From: Pseudomonadota bacterium
GTDB lineage: Bacteria; Pseudomonadota; Gammaproteobacteria; Steroidobacterales; Steroidobacteraceae
Length of the DNA: 62,955 nucleotides
Assembly: GCA_963204835.1 (NCBI GenBank)
Contig: CAUJHJ010000070.1
Span: 1-62,955 of the forward strand
Reading direction: 5' to 3'
Under the pieces are notes generated by a model. That model was not told the origin of the DNA and ran no database searches. It was given only the letters and a program-made list of their open reading frames with translations. Position 1 is the stretch's first letter. Each line of letters starts with the position of its first letter. Shown here one piece after another: positions 52,990-62,688 of the stretch. The position numbers were made by a program, and so were the translations under genes.

Positions 52990-53741
52990 GCCGCCGCTCC
53001 GGCCGCCGCGAGGTCGCGCGCGGCGTCGCGGCGGTTCGCGACCGGCGTGTCGCGCACGATGCGCCCGTCACGCATCTCGACGATGCGCCGCGCATGCTCG
53101 GCGATGTCGTGCTCGTGGGTGACGAGCACGATGGTGATGCCCTGCGCGTTCAGTTCCTGGAAGAGGGCCATGATCTCGACCGAGGTGCGCGTGTCGAGGT
53201 TGCCGGTCGGCTCGTCGGCGAGGATCAGCGAGGGGCTCGTGACGAGCGCGCGCGCGATGGCGACGCGTTGCTGCTGCCCGCCCGACAGCTCGCTTGGCAC
53301 GTGGTGCATGCGCTCAGCGAGTCCCACCCTGCGCAAGGCGGCCGGGGCGGGCGATTCCTTGCCGAAGAAGCGCCCGCTGCGATCGTACAGCAGCGGCAGC
53401 TCCACGTTCTCGAGGGCGGTGGTGCGCGACAGCAGGTTGAAGCCCTGGAAGACGAAGCCGAGCTTGCGGCTGCGCAGGTCCGCAAGCTCGTTGCGCGTGA
53501 GGCCGGTGACGGAAGTGCCGTCGAGCTCGTAGCGGCCGCCGGTCGGGCTGTCGAGGCAGCCGAGGATGTTCATCATGGTCGACTTGCCCGAGCCCGATGC
53601 GCCCATGATGGCGACCATCTCGCCGGCCTCGATCACGAGGTCGATGCCGGCCAGCGCCTGCACCGCGTTCTGCCCGGCGTTGTATACGCGGGTCACGGCC
53701 TCGAGGCGGATCACGGGTGGGGTGGCGGTCATGGCTGGCAT
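52986..53741 (-). CDS. MacB-type ABC transporter ATPase
   Basis: A 251-residue protein. Walker A is GASGSGKST, the signature LSGGQQQRVAIARAL, Walker B LILADEPTGNLD, and the switch His is in LVTHEHD. It powers the adjacent permease. ATG 53741 shares a base with the stop of the MacA-like gene. Confidence 0.95.
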   Translation of the reverse strand: MPAMTATPPVIRLEAVTRVYNAGQNAVQALAGIDLVIEAGEMVAIMGASGSGKSTMMNILGCLDSPTGGRYELDGTSVTGLTRNELADLRSRKLGFVFQGFNLLSRTTALENVELPLLYDRSGRFFGKESPAPAALRRVGLAERMHHVPSELSGGQQQRVAIARALVTSPSLILADEPTGNLDTRTSVEIMALFQELNAQGITIVLVTHEHDIAEHARRIVEMRDGRIVRDTPVANRRDAARDLAAAGAAA

Positions 53742-54937
53742 CAGAAGCGGCGCGGGCCCTGCGACTGGAACGGGTTGGTCGCGGCGGGTCCCGCGGCCTG
53801 CGTCGAGCCGATGATCACCTGCAGTCCATCCTTGATCCCTTCGCCGCTGACCTCGGTGCGCTGGCCATCCGTGAGCCCGGTGTGGACGCGCGCGCGCGCG
53901 AGCTTGCCGGCCGCATCGAGGTACCACAGGGCCGCGGCGTTGGCGGGACGGGCGCCGGTCGGCCGCGCGCCGGTCGGGCGTGCCCCGCCTTCGCGCCTGG
54001 CGCCCACGGCCGCCAGCATTTCGTCGGTCGGGCGGAAGCGCAGGGCGGCGTTCGGCACGGTCAGCACGTTGCTGGCCTCACCGGTGATGAAATCGACGCT
54101 CGCCGTCATGCCGGGCAGCAGCTTGCCGTCCGGGTTCGCCACCTCGATCACGACCGTGTAATTGACGATGTTGTCGGTCGTGGTGGACTGCAGGCGCACC
54201 TTCTTCACGGTGCCGGTGAAGCTGGCGCTCGGCCAGGCCTGCACGGTGAAGCGGGCCGCCTGGCCTTCATGGATCGAGCCGATGTCGCTCTCGGCGACCG
54301 AGGCGAGGATCTGCATGCGCGAGAGGTCCTTCGCGATCAGGAAGAGCTGCGGTGCGGAGAAATTCGCCGCGACGGTCTGGCCCGCATCGACGTTTCTCTC
54401 GACCACGATGCCGTCGATCGGCGCGAAGATCTCCGTGTACGCGAGGTTCTGGCGGGCGCGATCGAGCGCGACCTGCGAGGACTTGACGTTGGCCGCGGCG
54501 ACGGCGCGCGCGAACTTGGCCGTATTGAACTCGATCTCCGTGAGCACCTTGCCCTCGAACAGCCCGAGGTTGCGCCGATACTCGATGTCCGCCTGCTCGA
54601 ACTGCGCGCGGCTGCGCTCGAGTCCCGCCTGCGCGTCGCGCACCGCCTGTTCGAGCAGCGTCGGGTCGATGCGGGCGATCAGCTGGCCCTTGTGCACCCG
54701 GTCATTGAAGTCGGCGAGGATCTCCACGACACGGCCCGACACCTGGGTGCCCACCTGCACGGTCGTGACGGCGCTGAGTGCGCCGGTCGCGGCGACCGAG
54801 GCGCTGACGTCGCCGCGCTCCACCGAAGCGAAGCGATAGGGCGGGGCCTCCTCGCGCGCGAACTTCGACCATGCGTAGGCACCGATTGCGGCCACCGCGA
54901 GGCTGGTGGCGAGGGCGAAGATCCACTGTTTCTTCAT
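53741..54937 (-). CDS. MacA/HlyD-family periplasmic adaptor
   Basis: A 398-residue protein with one N-terminal helix (IFALATSLAVAAIGAYAW). A lipoyl-like domain (VQVGTQVSGRVVEILADFND; APIDGIVVERNVDAGQTV) is split by a helical hairpin, and a beta-barrel/MP domain follows. A tandem GARPT repeat interrupts the C-terminal part. First gene of the efflux operon, divergent to the LytS gene. Confidence 0.93.
   Translation of the reverse strand: MKKQWIFALATSLAVAAIGAYAWSKFAREEAPPYRFASVERGDVSASVAATGALSAVTTVQVGTQVSGRVVEILADFNDRVHKGQLIARIDPTLLEQAVRDAQAGLERSRAQFEQADIEYRRNLGLFEGKVLTEIEFNTAKFARAVAAANVKSSQVALDRARQNLAYTEIFAPIDGIVVERNVDAGQTVAANFSAPQLFLIAKDLSRMQILASVAESDIGSIHEGQAARFTVQAWPSASFTGTVKKVRLQSTTTDNIVNYTVVIEVANPDGKLLPGMTASVDFITGEASNVLTVPNAALRFRPTDEMLAAVGARREGGARPTGARPTGARPANAAALWYLDAAGKLARARVHTGLTDGQRTEVSGEGIKDGLQVIIGSTQAAGPAATNPFQSQGPRRF
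53951..53986. repeat. 15-base tandem repeat inside the adaptor gene
   Basis: The repeat encodes GARPT-GARPT-GARPA in the MacA-like protein, a Pro/Arg-rich insertion in the membrane-proximal domain. Confidence 0.5.
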
Positions 54938-54952
54938 GGGGCGAGCATAGCG

Positions 54953-54966
54953 GGCACCGCGGTGCC
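54953..54966. promoter_or_regulatory. Perfect palindrome GGCACCGCGGTGCC in the efflux/LytS divergent region
   Basis: A 14-base perfect palindrome lies 16 bases before the MacA-like start and about 105 bases before the LytS start. It could be an operator for the adjacent LytTR regulator or another factor. Confidence 0.4.
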
Positions 54967-55071
54967 GCGGGGACGGCCGGGACACCAACGGCACGCCGAT
55001 GTCACGAGTTGCGGCGCCGGTGTCGCGGGTGCCTTTGCCGCAGGGCCTGAGCCTACCTATGCTTGAGGCCC

Positions 55072-56205
55072 ATGAGCGCGCTTTCCCCGGCACACGAGTA
55101 CTATCCGCTGCAGCGGGCGGAGTACGTCATGATCGCCCTTTTCTGGGCGTTCTTCGCGGTGCTCTGGTCGGCCAACGCGCTGCTCTCGCCGAGCGGGCGG
55201 GCGGTGCCGCTCTTTCCGAGCGCCCCGGTGCTGCTCGCACTCATTGCCGCAGTGGTCTGGGCGCTGCTCACGCCGCTGCTGTTCGTGGCCGCCGGCCGGC
55301 TCAGCATCGACAGCGGCGCGCGGATCGCGCGCATCTTCGCGCTGGTCCTGCTCGCCGTTGCGGTCGGCTTCCTCGTCGACACGTTGTTCGGCTGGTTGCG
55401 CTGGGAAGTGTTCTACGAGCCCGTGCCGGGCCGCGGTCCGCCGCCCGGCCCGCTGCAGCGGATGTCCCGGCTGTGGTTCGTCAACCAGTTCATCATCACG
55501 GCGGCGATCCTGTCGGCGGGCCTCGCGCGCCACTACTTCCGGCGCGAGGAGGCGCGGCGCGGCGAGGCGATCCGCCTGCAGGCCCAGCTCGCCGACGCGC
55601 GCCTCGCCGCGCTGCGCAGCCAGCTCGACCCGCATTTCCTCTTCAACACGCTGCACGCCGTGTCGGCGCTGGTCGAACGCGATCCGCGCGGCGTGCGGCG
55701 CATGATCGCACGGCTGTCGGAACTGCTGCGCACGACGCTCGAGGGTGGCAAGGAGCAGGAGGTGCCGCTGCGCGAGGAACTGCGCTTCCTCGACGGCTAC
55801 CTGGACATCATGCGGGTGCGCTTTCAGGGGCAGCTCAGCGTCGAAATGCGCATCGCGGACGGCCTCGGCGAGGCGCTGGTGCCGAACCTCGTGCTGCAGC
55901 CGCTCGTCGAGAACGCGATCCGCCACGGTACCGCAAGGCTCGAGCAGGCGGGTGCGCTGACGATTGCCGCGCAGCGCGAAGGTGCGACGGTGGTGCTGTC
56001 GGTCGAGGACAATGGCCCGACCGCACCGGACGATCCGCCGCCCGTCGCCGAAGGCATCGGCCTTCGCAACACGCGCGAACGGCTTGCGCAACTCTACGGC
56101 GCCGCCCAGCGCCTGACGCTTGCGCCACGGGCCGAGGGTGGCATGCGCGCCGAGGTGCGCCTGCCGTTCCACACGGGCGCCGACCTGCGCACGGTGGCCA
56201 TGTGA
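55072..56205 (+). CDS. LytS-like sensor histidine kinase
   Basis: A 377-residue protein with four membrane helices (residues about 18-150). The His_kinase domain has the phospho-His in SQLDPHFLFNTLHAVSALVE. The ATPase region has LQPLVENAIRHGTARLE, LSVEDNGPTA and GIGLRNTRERLAQLYG. ATG 55072 is used. Its stop overlaps the regulator start, giving a two-gene signalling operon divergent to the MacAB-like efflux operon. Confidence 0.92.
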   Translation: MSALSPAHEYYPLQRAEYVMIALFWAFFAVLWSANALLSPSGRAVPLFPSAPVLLALIAAVVWALLTPLLFVAAGRLSIDSGARIARIFALVLLAVAVGFLVDTLFGWLRWEVFYEPVPGRGPPPGPLQRMSRLWFVNQFIITAAILSAGLARHYFRREEARRGEAIRLQAQLADARLAALRSQLDPHFLFNTLHAVSALVERDPRGVRRMIARLSELLRTTLEGGKEQEVPLREELRFLDGYLDIMRVRFQGQLSVEMRIADGLGEALVPNLVLQPLVENAIRHGTARLEQAGALTIAAQREGATVVLSVEDNGPTAPDDPPPVAEGIGLRNTRERLAQLYGAAQRLTLAPRAEGGMRAEVRLPFHTGADLRTVAM

Positions 56206-56993
56206 GCCGGCCGTTGCGCGTGCTGGTCGTCGACGATGAGGCACTCGCCCGCCAGCGGCTGCTCGACCTGCTGGGCGGCGAGCCCGCGGTGGAGATCGCG
56301 GGCGTCGCCGACAATGGCAATGCGGCAGTCGAAGCGATCCGCGACCTCGCGCCCGACCTCGTGTTCCTCGACATCCAGATGCCAGGCCGCACGGGCCTCG
56401 AGGTGGTGCGCGAGATCGGCGCGGCGAACATGCCGGCCACCATCTTTTGCACGGCCTACGACCAGTACGCGCTCAAGGCCTTCGACGTCGCGGCCGTCGA
56501 CTACCTGGTCAAGCCTTTCGACGACGAGCGCTTCGAGACGGCCTTCGCGCGTGCCCGCCGCGCTGTCGAGCTCGAGGAGATCGGCGCGCTGTCGGCGCGC
56601 CTGAAGGCGCTGCTCGAGGGCGGCGAAACACCAGCGCCGGCGCCCGCCGCGGGCTATCTCGAGCGCATCGCGGTCGAGTCGCGCGGCCAGGTGCGGGTCG
56701 TCGGCGTCGAGGACATCGACGCCATCACCGCGAGCGGACCCTATGTCGAGCTGCATGTCGGCGAGAAGGCCTGGCTCGTGCGCGAGCGCATGCAGACGCT
56801 CGAGGAGCGGCTCGACCCGGCGCGCTTCGCGCGCGTGCACCGTTCCGCGATCGTGCGGCTCGACCGGATCGACGCGCTGCTGCGCGAGGCGGGCGGTGAC
56901 TACACGCTGCGCCTGAAGAACGGTCGCCAGGTCCCGGTGAGCCGTTCCCGCGTGGAATCGCTGCAACGCTGGATGGGTGTTGCCGCGCCGTAG
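56202..56993 (+). CDS. LytTR-family response regulator
   Basis: A 263-residue protein starting at GTG 56202. The receiver domain has Asp57 in LVFLDIQMPGRTG and Lys in VDYLVKPFDDERF. The LytTR DNA-binding domain (about 160-260) has DIDAITASGPYVELHVG and FARVHRSAIVRLDRIDALLR. It probably controls the adjacent efflux operon, as is common for such divergent pairs. Confidence 0.92.
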   Translation: MSRPLRVLVVDDEALARQRLLDLLGGEPAVEIAGVADNGNAAVEAIRDLAPDLVFLDIQMPGRTGLEVVREIGAANMPATIFCTAYDQYALKAFDVAAVDYLVKPFDDERFETAFARARRAVELEEIGALSARLKALLEGGETPAPAPAAGYLERIAVESRGQVRVVGVEDIDAITASGPYVELHVGEKAWLVRERMQTLEERLDPARFARVHRSAIVRLDRIDALLREAGGDYTLRLKNGRQVPVSRSRVESLQRWMGVAAP

Positions 56994-57036
56994 GGCGCGG
57001 GCGTGCGGCCGCTGGCCTCCCGTCCTGCGCTTGCGC

Positions 57037-57555
57037 CTAGGGCTTGGCCTTTGCCGCCGTGACGGTGATCCGGTCCATCAGCGCAAGCAGCACCCCCGAG
57101 ACCACGAAGGTGAGGTGCAGGATCACGTACCAGAGGATCTTGTCGTTGGGCGTCTGCATGGCGTTCATGAATACGCGCAGCAGGTGGATCGAGGAGATCG
57201 CGACGATGGAGGCCGCGACCTTGAGCTTCAGGCCGCCGGCGTCGAGCTTGCCGAGCCAGCCGAGCGCCGCCTCGCGATTCTCCCCCTGGTTCGCGTCGAT
57301 GCGCGAGACGAAATTCTCGTAGCCCGACAGCATCACCATGACGATCAGCCCGCCGACCAGCACGATGTCGATCATCGCGAGCAGCGTCAGCACGAGGTCC
57401 GCCTCGGTCGCCGTGAACACGGTCGCGAGGACATGGCCGGCTTCCTGGAAGAATTTGATGCCGAGCGCGATCAGCGCCAGCGACAGGCCGAGATAGACGG
57501 GCGCGAGCAGCCAGCGCGACGCGAACAGCAGTCGCTCGATGGTACGTTCGATCAT
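57037..57555 (-). CDS. UPF0114 (YqhA-like) membrane protein
   Basis: A 172-residue protein with four helices. It begins [20 protein letters not shown] and has [20 protein letters not shown], both typical of UPF0114. Function unknown. It lies ten bases downstream of the cystathionine gamma-synthase-family gene. Confidence 0.9.
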   Translation of the reverse strand: MIERTIERLLFASRWLLAPVYLGLSLALIALGIKFFQEAGHVLATVFTATEADLVLTLLAMIDIVLVGGLIVMVMLSGYENFVSRIDANQGENREAALGWLGKLDAGGLKLKVAASIVAISSIHLLRVFMNAMQTPNDKILWYVILHLTFVVSGVLLALMDRITVTAAKAKP

Positions 57556-57565
57556 CGGGGGAACT

Positions 57566-58861
57566 TTACTCCAGGGCTTGTGACAGATCGGCAATCAGGT
57601 CGTCGGGATGCTCGATGCCGACCGAGATGCGCACCATCGCGTCGGTGATGCCATAGCGGTCGCGCGTCGCCTTGGGCACGCCCGAATGCGTCGTCGAGGC
57701 GGGGTGCGAGATCAGCGTCTCGGTGCCGCCGAGGCTCACCGCGAGCTTCATCACCTGCAGCCGGTTCAGCATGCGGAAGGCGTCGGCCTCGCCGCTGCCG
57801 ACCTTGAAGGCGAAGGTGGAGCCGGCGCTCGCGCACTGGCGGCGGAACACCGGCGTGCGAGGGTCGTCCGCCGCCAGCAGGCCGAGGTAGTTCACCTCGG
57901 TCACGCGCGAATGCGCGGCGAGGTACTGCGCGACGCGCGCCGCGTTGTCGCTCGCGGCGCGCATGCGCAGCGCCATCGTCTCCATCGAGCGCATGATCAT
58001 CCAGGCGGAATTCGCGTCGAGCTGCGTACCGAGGGCGCTGCGCAGCAGGCGAGTCGCGCGGATGCGGGCCTTGGAGCCGACCACGCCGCCCGCGACCAGG
58101 TCGGAATGCCCGCCGACGTACTTGGTGAGCGAATAGATCACGAGGTCGGCGCCGTGCTGCAGCGGCTGCTGGTAGACCGGGCCGAGGAAGGTGTTGTCGA
58201 CCGCGACGGGTGGGGCCTCGCCGCCCTGACGGCGCGCGATCTCGTCGGCCACGCGCCGCATCAGCGCCAGGTCGACGAGGCTGTTGGTCGGGTTGGCGGG
58301 CGTCTCGGTCATGATGAGCGCCACGCGCCCGCCTGTTTCCTTCGCGACGCGCAGCGCCTGGTCCATCGCTTCCGTCACCGCGCGTTCGTCGCAGCCGTCC
58401 GCGAAGCCGACTGCGCGGATGCCGAAGTTCGGCAGGTTCTTCTCGATGAGCGTCTCGGTGCCGCCATAGAGCGGCAGGCTCATCAGGATCACGTCGCCCG
58501 GGCGCACGTGGGCGAGGATGGTCGTCGAGATCGCCGCCATGCCGCTGGCGACCCCCGCGGCCGCTTCGCCGCCTTCCCAGAGCGCGAGCCGATCCTCGAG
58601 CACCTCGAGGTTCGGGTTGTTGAAGCGCGAGTAGACGAGCCCCGCACCCTGGCCAGGAGGCGCCTCGCGGCGCCCCGCCGTATAGTCGAAGAACGCCTTG
58701 CCATCCTCGGCCGACTTGAAGACGAAGGTGGAGGTGAGGAAGACGGGTGGCTTGAGCGCGCCTTCGGAAAGCTGCGGGTCGTAGCCGTAGCCCATCATCT
58801 GGGTTTCGGCATGCAACACGTGATCGCCGATGCGCCGCTTGTGATACTGGTCGTAACTCAT
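57566..58861 (-). CDS. Cystathionine gamma-synthase/methionine gamma-lyase-family PLP enzyme
   Basis: A 431-residue protein. The PLP Lys is in [37 protein letters not shown] and [18 protein letters not shown] are family motifs. It should form or cleave C-S bonds of homocysteine-type substrates. Synthase versus lyase cannot be decided from sequence alone. Confidence 0.9.
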   Translation of the reverse strand: MSYDQYHKRRIGDHVLHAETQMMGYGYDPQLSEGALKPPVFLTSTFVFKSAEDGKAFFDYTAGRREAPPGQGAGLVYSRFNNPNLEVLEDRLALWEGGEAAAGVASGMAAISTTILAHVRPGDVILMSLPLYGGTETLIEKNLPNFGIRAVGFADGCDERAVTEAMDQALRVAKETGGRVALIMTETPANPTNSLVDLALMRRVADEIARRQGGEAPPVAVDNTFLGPVYQQPLQHGADLVIYSLTKYVGGHSDLVAGGVVGSKARIRATRLLRSALGTQLDANSAWMIMRSMETMALRMRAASDNAARVAQYLAAHSRVTEVNYLGLLAADDPRTPVFRRQCASAGSTFAFKVGSGEADAFRMLNRLQVMKLAVSLGGTETLISHPASTTHSGVPKATRDRYGITDAMVRISVGIEHPDDLIADLSQALE

Positions 58862-58917
58862 GCGGCAATGCTAGCACTTGCCGGTATCATGGCCGCGCTG
58901 GCGGGCAAGGAGACGGG

Positions 58918-59487
58918 ATGGCGACACGCGAGGAGGCCGAGGAAGCGGTACGGACCCTGTTGCGGTGGGCGGGCGACGATCCGGGCCGGGAGGGCCTGCT
59001 CGATACGCCGCGCCGCGTGGTCGAAGCCTACGGCGACTGGTTCTCGGGCTACGCGATCGACCCGGGCGAGTACCTGCGCCGCACCTTCGAGGAAGTCGCC
59101 GGCTATGACGAGATGATCGTACTGCGGAACATCAGCTTCGAGTCGCACTGCGAGCATCACATGGCGCCGATCATCGGCCGCGCGCATGTCGGCTACCTGC
59201 CGACCGACAAGGTGGTCGGCATCAGCAAGCTCGCGCGCGTGGTGGAGGCCTTCGCCCGCCGCTTCCAGGTGCAGGAGAAAATGACCGCCCAGATCGCGAC
59301 CTGCATCGAGGACGTGCTGAAGCCGCGGGGCGTGGCCGTGGTCGTGGATGCGGCGCACGAGTGCATGACCACGCGAGGCGTGCACAAGCGCGGGGTCTCC
59401 ATGGTCACGAGCCGCATGACCGGGGTGTTTCGCGACGATCCACGGACCCGGGCCGAGTTCCTGCAGTTCATCGAAATGGCCCCCTGA
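58918..59487 (+). CDS. folE: GTP cyclohydrolase I
   Basis: A 189-residue protein. [20 protein letters not shown], the zinc site [20 protein letters not shown], and the second Cys in [20 protein letters not shown] are complete. It makes dihydroneopterin triphosphate, the first step to folate and pterin cofactors. GGAG precedes ATG 58918. Confidence 0.96.
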   Translation: MATREEAEEAVRTLLRWAGDDPGREGLLDTPRRVVEAYGDWFSGYAIDPGEYLRRTFEEVAGYDEMIVLRNISFESHCEHHMAPIIGRAHVGYLPTDKVVGISKLARVVEAFARRFQVQEKMTAQIATCIEDVLKPRGVAVVVDAAHECMTTRGVHKRGVSMVTSRMTGVFRDDPRTRAEFLQFIEMAP

Positions 59488-59528
59488 TCCGCCCCGGGGG
59501 GGGTGGGGAGGGGGTAAACCTGCGGAAT

Positions 59529-59556
59529 TTGGGGTTTTTCCCGCATGTGGTATGCT
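59529..59556 (+). promoter_or_regulatory. Possible promoter of the RRM gene
   Basis: TTGGGG and TATGCT are spaced 16 bases apart. Both match the sigma-70 consensus only partly. If used, the leader would be about 140 bases. Confidence 0.3.
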
Positions 59557-59559
59557 GGG

Positions 59560-59641
59560 CCCTGATCGTTGCCTGTTCGACCTGCAATGACGGCGCCATA
59601 AGAGCGTCCTGCCTGCAAGCCCGTTTCGACTGCGATCAGGG
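59560..59641 (+). promoter_or_regulatory. Long-range leader stem upstream of the RRM gene
   Basis: CCCTGATCG (59560-59568) and CGATCAGGG (59633-59641) are perfectly complementary over nine bases and would close a roughly 80-base structure in the 5' leader. It could control translation of the RNA-binding protein, for example in the cold. Confidence 0.4.
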
Positions 59642-59701
59642 GTCAGGATCGCAAGTTCCTGCCGTGTTTGAGCTTCCAAACCTTTTGAGAGAGTTGTTTC
59701 G

Positions 59702-60043
59702 ATGGCCAAGATTTATGTAGGAAACCTGCCGTTTACGGCCGGTGAGGACGAAGTGCGCGAGCTGTTTTCCAAGCACGGCACGGTGGAATCGGTGTCGCTG
59801 CCGACCGATCGCGAGACGGGCCGCCCGCGCGGCTTCGGTTTCGTCGAGATGTCGCAGGCGGATGCCCAGCGCGCGATTGGCGCCCTGAACGGCTACTCCA
59901 TGAACGGTCGTCCGCTGCGCGTCAATGAGGCGCAGGACAAGCCGCGCACGGGTGGACCGGGCGGCGGTCGTGGCCCGCGTCCGGGCGGCGGCGGCGGCGG
60001 CTTCCGCTCCGGCGGGGGCGGCGGCGGCGGCGGGCGCTGGTAA
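59702..60043 (+). CDS. RRM RNA-binding protein with Gly-rich tail
   Basis: A 113-residue protein. The single RRM (1-80) has RNP2 IYVGNLPF and RNP1 RGFGFVEM. The tail (about 84-113) is Gly/Arg-rich and ends RW. Such proteins act as RNA chaperones, often in the cold. GAGAG lies shortly before ATG 59702, and a strong terminator follows, so it is likely its own transcript. Confidence 0.95.
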   Translation: MAKIYVGNLPFTAGEDEVRELFSKHGTVESVSLPTDRETGRPRGFGFVEMSQADAQRAIGALNGYSMNGRPLRVNEAQDKPRTGGPGGGRGPRPGGGGGGFRSGGGGGGGGRW

Positions 60044-60078
60044 GCAGCTACCCGACCGAACGTCTTTTTGAGACGCTA

Positions 60079-60109
60079 CAGGGCCCGCGCAAGCGGGCCC
60101 TGTTTTTTT
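60079..60109 (+). terminator. Rho-independent terminator of the RRM gene
   Basis: A perfect ten-base stem, CAGGGCCCGC / GCGGGCCCTG, with a GCAA loop is followed directly by seven T residues. It is the best intrinsic terminator in the window. Confidence 0.92.
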
Positions 60110-60131
60110 GCGTGGCGACCCTGGAGGACGT

Positions 60132-61241
60132 ATGGACGTGAAGGCCGCGGTGGCGTGGGCGGCGGGCAAGCCGCTGTCGATCGAGACGGTGCAACTCGAG
60201 GGGCCCCGGGCTGGCGAGGTGCTCGTCGAAGTGAAGGCGAGCGGCGTGTGCCACACGGACGAGTTCACGCGTTCGGGCGCCGATCCCGAGGGTCTTTTCC
60301 CGGTGATCTTCGGCCATGAGGGCGCAGGCGTCGTCGTCGATGTCGGTGCGGGCGTGACCACGCTCGTGAAGGGCGACCACGTCATCCCGCTCTATACGCC
60401 CGAATGCCGGCAGTGCAAATCCTGCCTGTCGCGCAAGACGAACCTCTGCACGGCCATCCGCGCCACCCAGGGCAAGGGCGTGATGCCGGACGGCACCAGC
60501 CGCTTCTCGATCGGCGGCGAGCGGATCCATCACTACATGGGCTGCTCCACCTTCGCCAACTACACCGTGCTGCCCGAGATTGCGCTCGCGAAGATCCGCG
60601 AAGATGCGCCCTTCGAAAAAGTCTGCTACATCGGTTGCGGCGTGACGACCGGCATCGGTGCAGTGATCAACACCGCGAAGGTCGAGCCGGGCGCGAACGT
60701 CGTGGTGTTCGGCCTCGGCGGCATCGGCTTGAACGTGATCCAGGGCGCGCGCCTCGCCGGCGCGAACATGATCATCGGCGTCGACCGCAACCCGAAGCGC
60801 AAGGCGCTCGCGGAGCGCTTCGGCATGACGCATTTCGTCGACGCGCAGGAGGCGGGCGCGGACCTCGTGCCGCACCTCGTTGCGCTGACCGACGGTGGCG
60901 CCGACTACAGTTTCGAGTGCGTCGGCAACGTGGACCTCATGCGCCAGGCGCTCGAATGCTGCCATCGCGGCTGGGGCGTGTCGGTGATCATCGGCGTCGC
61001 CGGCGCGGGGCAGGAAATCCGCACGCGTCCCTTCCAGCTCGTCACGGGTCGCGTCTGGAAGGGCACGGCCTTCGGCGGCGCGCGCGGCCGCACCGACGTG
61101 CCGAAGATCGTCGACTGGTACATGCAGGGCAAGATCGAGATCGATCCGCTGATCACCCACGTGATGCCGCTTGCGAAGATCAACGAATCCTTCGAGCTGA
61201 TGCACGCGGGCGAATCGATCCGCAGCGTCGTGACGTTCTGA
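60132..61241 (+). CDS. S-(hydroxymethyl)glutathione dehydrogenase (class III ADH)
   Basis: A 369-residue zinc enzyme. Catalytic zinc ligands sit in ASGVCHTDEFT and FGHEGAGVV. The structural zinc has CRQCKSCLSRKTNLC. The cofactor loop is FGLGGIGLNVIQGARL. It oxidises S-hydroxymethylglutathione to S-formylglutathione. GGAGG is before ATG 60132. The next gene encodes the matching hydrolase. Confidence 0.96.
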   Translation: MDVKAAVAWAAGKPLSIETVQLEGPRAGEVLVEVKASGVCHTDEFTRSGADPEGLFPVIFGHEGAGVVVDVGAGVTTLVKGDHVIPLYTPECRQCKSCLSRKTNLCTAIRATQGKGVMPDGTSRFSIGGERIHHYMGCSTFANYTVLPEIALAKIREDAPFEKVCYIGCGVTTGIGAVINTAKVEPGANVVVFGLGGIGLNVIQGARLAGANMIIGVDRNPKRKALAERFGMTHFVDAQEAGADLVPHLVALTDGGADYSFECVGNVDLMRQALECCHRGWGVSVIIGVAGAGQEIRTRPFQLVTGRVWKGTAFGGARGRTDVPKIVDWYMQGKIEIDPLITHVMPLAKINESFELMHAGESIRSVVTF

Positions 61242-61248
61242 GGGCGCG

Positions 61249-62100
61249 ATGGAGCTCGAGACGCTCGCCGAACACGGCTGCTTCGGCGGCAAGGCCGGCT
61301 TCTACCGCCACGAATCGGCGAGCACGCGCACCCCGATGCGCTTCGCGGTGTTCACGCCGCCGCAGGCGCGCGAGCGCCCGGTGCCGGTGCTCTACTACCT
61401 CGCGGGGCTCACCTGCACAGAAGAAACCTTCATGATGAAGGCGGGCGCGCAGCGCGTCGCGGCCGAGCTCGGCCTGATGCTGGTCGCGCCCGACACGAGC
61501 CCCCGGGGCGTCGAATTGCCGGGCGACCGGGATCATTGGGACTTCGGCGTCGGCGCGGGTTTCTATCTGGACGCGACCCGCGAGCCCTGGTCGGCCCACT
61601 ACCGCATGGCGGGCTACGTCGTGCACGAACTGCCGCCGCTGCTCGCGCGGCATTTCCCCGCCGACTGCGCCCGCGCCGGCATCTTCGGCCACTCGATGGG
61701 CGGCCACGGCGCGCTGACACTCGGGCTCACGCATCGCGACCGCTATCGCTCGATTTCGGCCTTCGCGCCGATCGCGGCACCGATGCAGTGTCCCTGGGGC
61801 GTGAAGGCGTTTGCCGGCTATCTCGGCGAGGATCGCGCCGCGTGGGCGCGCCACGATGCATCGGAAATCGTGCGCGCGCTTGCGGATCCGGCGCGGGGTC
61901 CGCCGATCCTGATCGACCAGGGCCTCGCGGATCCCTTCCTCGAGCGCGAGCTGAAGCCGCAGCTATTCGAGGCGGCCTGCGACGAAGCAGGCTATCCGCT
62001 GACGCTGCGGCGCCACCCCGGCTACGACCACGGCTACTACTTCATCTCGACCTTCATCGCGGACCACCTGCGACATCACGCGGCCGTGCTACTGCAATAG
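61249..62100 (+). CDS. S-formylglutathione hydrolase
   Basis: A 283-residue alpha/beta hydrolase. The nucleophile Ser is in [15 protein letters not shown], the Asp in the [12 protein letters not shown] area, and the His in [11 protein letters not shown]. It completes formaldehyde detoxification to formate and glutathione. It lies seven bases after the ADH gene. Confidence 0.95.
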   Translation: MELETLAEHGCFGGKAGFYRHESASTRTPMRFAVFTPPQARERPVPVLYYLAGLTCTEETFMMKAGAQRVAAELGLMLVAPDTSPRGVELPGDRDHWDFGVGAGFYLDATREPWSAHYRMAGYVVHELPPLLARHFPADCARAGIFGHSMGGHGALTLGLTHRDRYRSISAFAPIAAPMQCPWGVKAFAGYLGEDRAAWARHDASEIVRALADPARGPPILIDQGLADPFLERELKPQLFEAACDEAGYPLTLRRHPGYDHGYYFISTFIADHLRHHAAVLLQ

Positions 62101-62595
62101 GCTGCGCAACATCCACGCGGTCTTCTCGTGGACCTGCAGGCGCTGGGTGAGGAGATCGGTCGTGGATTCGTCGCCGGCTTTATCCGCCGCCGGAAAGGCC
62201 TTGCGCGCCGTGCGCGCGACCGCTTCATGGCCCTTGACGAGCTGGCGCACCATCTCCATGGCCTCGGGCACGCCCGGGTGCTCCTCGATCGAGGAGAGCT
62301 GCGCGAATTCGGCATAGGTGCCGGGGGCGGGAAAGCCGAGGGCACGAATCCGCTCGGCGATGAGGTCAAGCGCGTTCCACAGCTCCGTGTACTGCCCCAT
62401 GAACATCAGGTGCAGCGTATTGAACATCGGCCCCTCGACGTTCCAGTGATACGAGTGGGTCCTGAGATAGAGCGTGTAGGTATCGGCAAGCACGTGCGCG
62501 AGCGAATCGGCGATCCTTTCCCGATCGCGCGCGTTGATGCCGATGTCGATCATGGGCGCCGCGGCCGGCGCGGGCTTGCGTGCTTTCTGGGCCAT
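62089..62595 (-). CDS. dps: Dps-family ferritin-like protein
   Basis: A 168-residue protein. The ferroxidase residues are in [20 protein letters not shown] and [19 protein letters not shown]. The Lys/Ala-rich N terminus is typical of DNA-binding Dps. It stores iron and protects DNA from peroxide. The 3' end overlaps that of the convergent hydrolase by 12 bases. ATG 62595 is used; GTG 62601 is possible. Confidence 0.94.
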   Translation of the reverse strand: MAQKARKPAPAAAPMIDIGINARDRERIADSLAHVLADTYTLYLRTHSYHWNVEGPMFNTLHLMFMGQYTELWNALDLIAERIRALGFPAPGTYAEFAQLSSIEEHPGVPEAMEMVRQLVKGHEAVARTARKAFPAADKAGDESTTDLLTQRLQVHEKTAWMLRSLLQ

Positions 62596-62608
62596 CTGCA
62601 CTGACTCC

Positions 62609-62638
62609 TGCGATCATGCGTTCCATCGCATGATCGCA
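62609..62638. promoter_or_regulatory. Perfect 12-base inverted repeat before dps
   Basis: TGCGATCATGCG and CGCATGATCGCA are separated by six bases. Read on the dps strand, the stem ends just before the AGGAG ribosome-binding site, so it could be an operator or a translation-control hairpin. There is no T-run. Confidence 0.5.
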
Positions 62639-62688
62639 GAGTGCGCAGGGGAGCGCGAGTGCGCGGCCCCCCGTCCGCGGCGGGGCGC

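Noticed and set aside
59497..59517. G-rich tract after folE as a G-quadruplex or phase-variation tract
   Set aside because: It lies in a short intergenic stretch of a very GC-rich genome, and I cannot separate it from chance.
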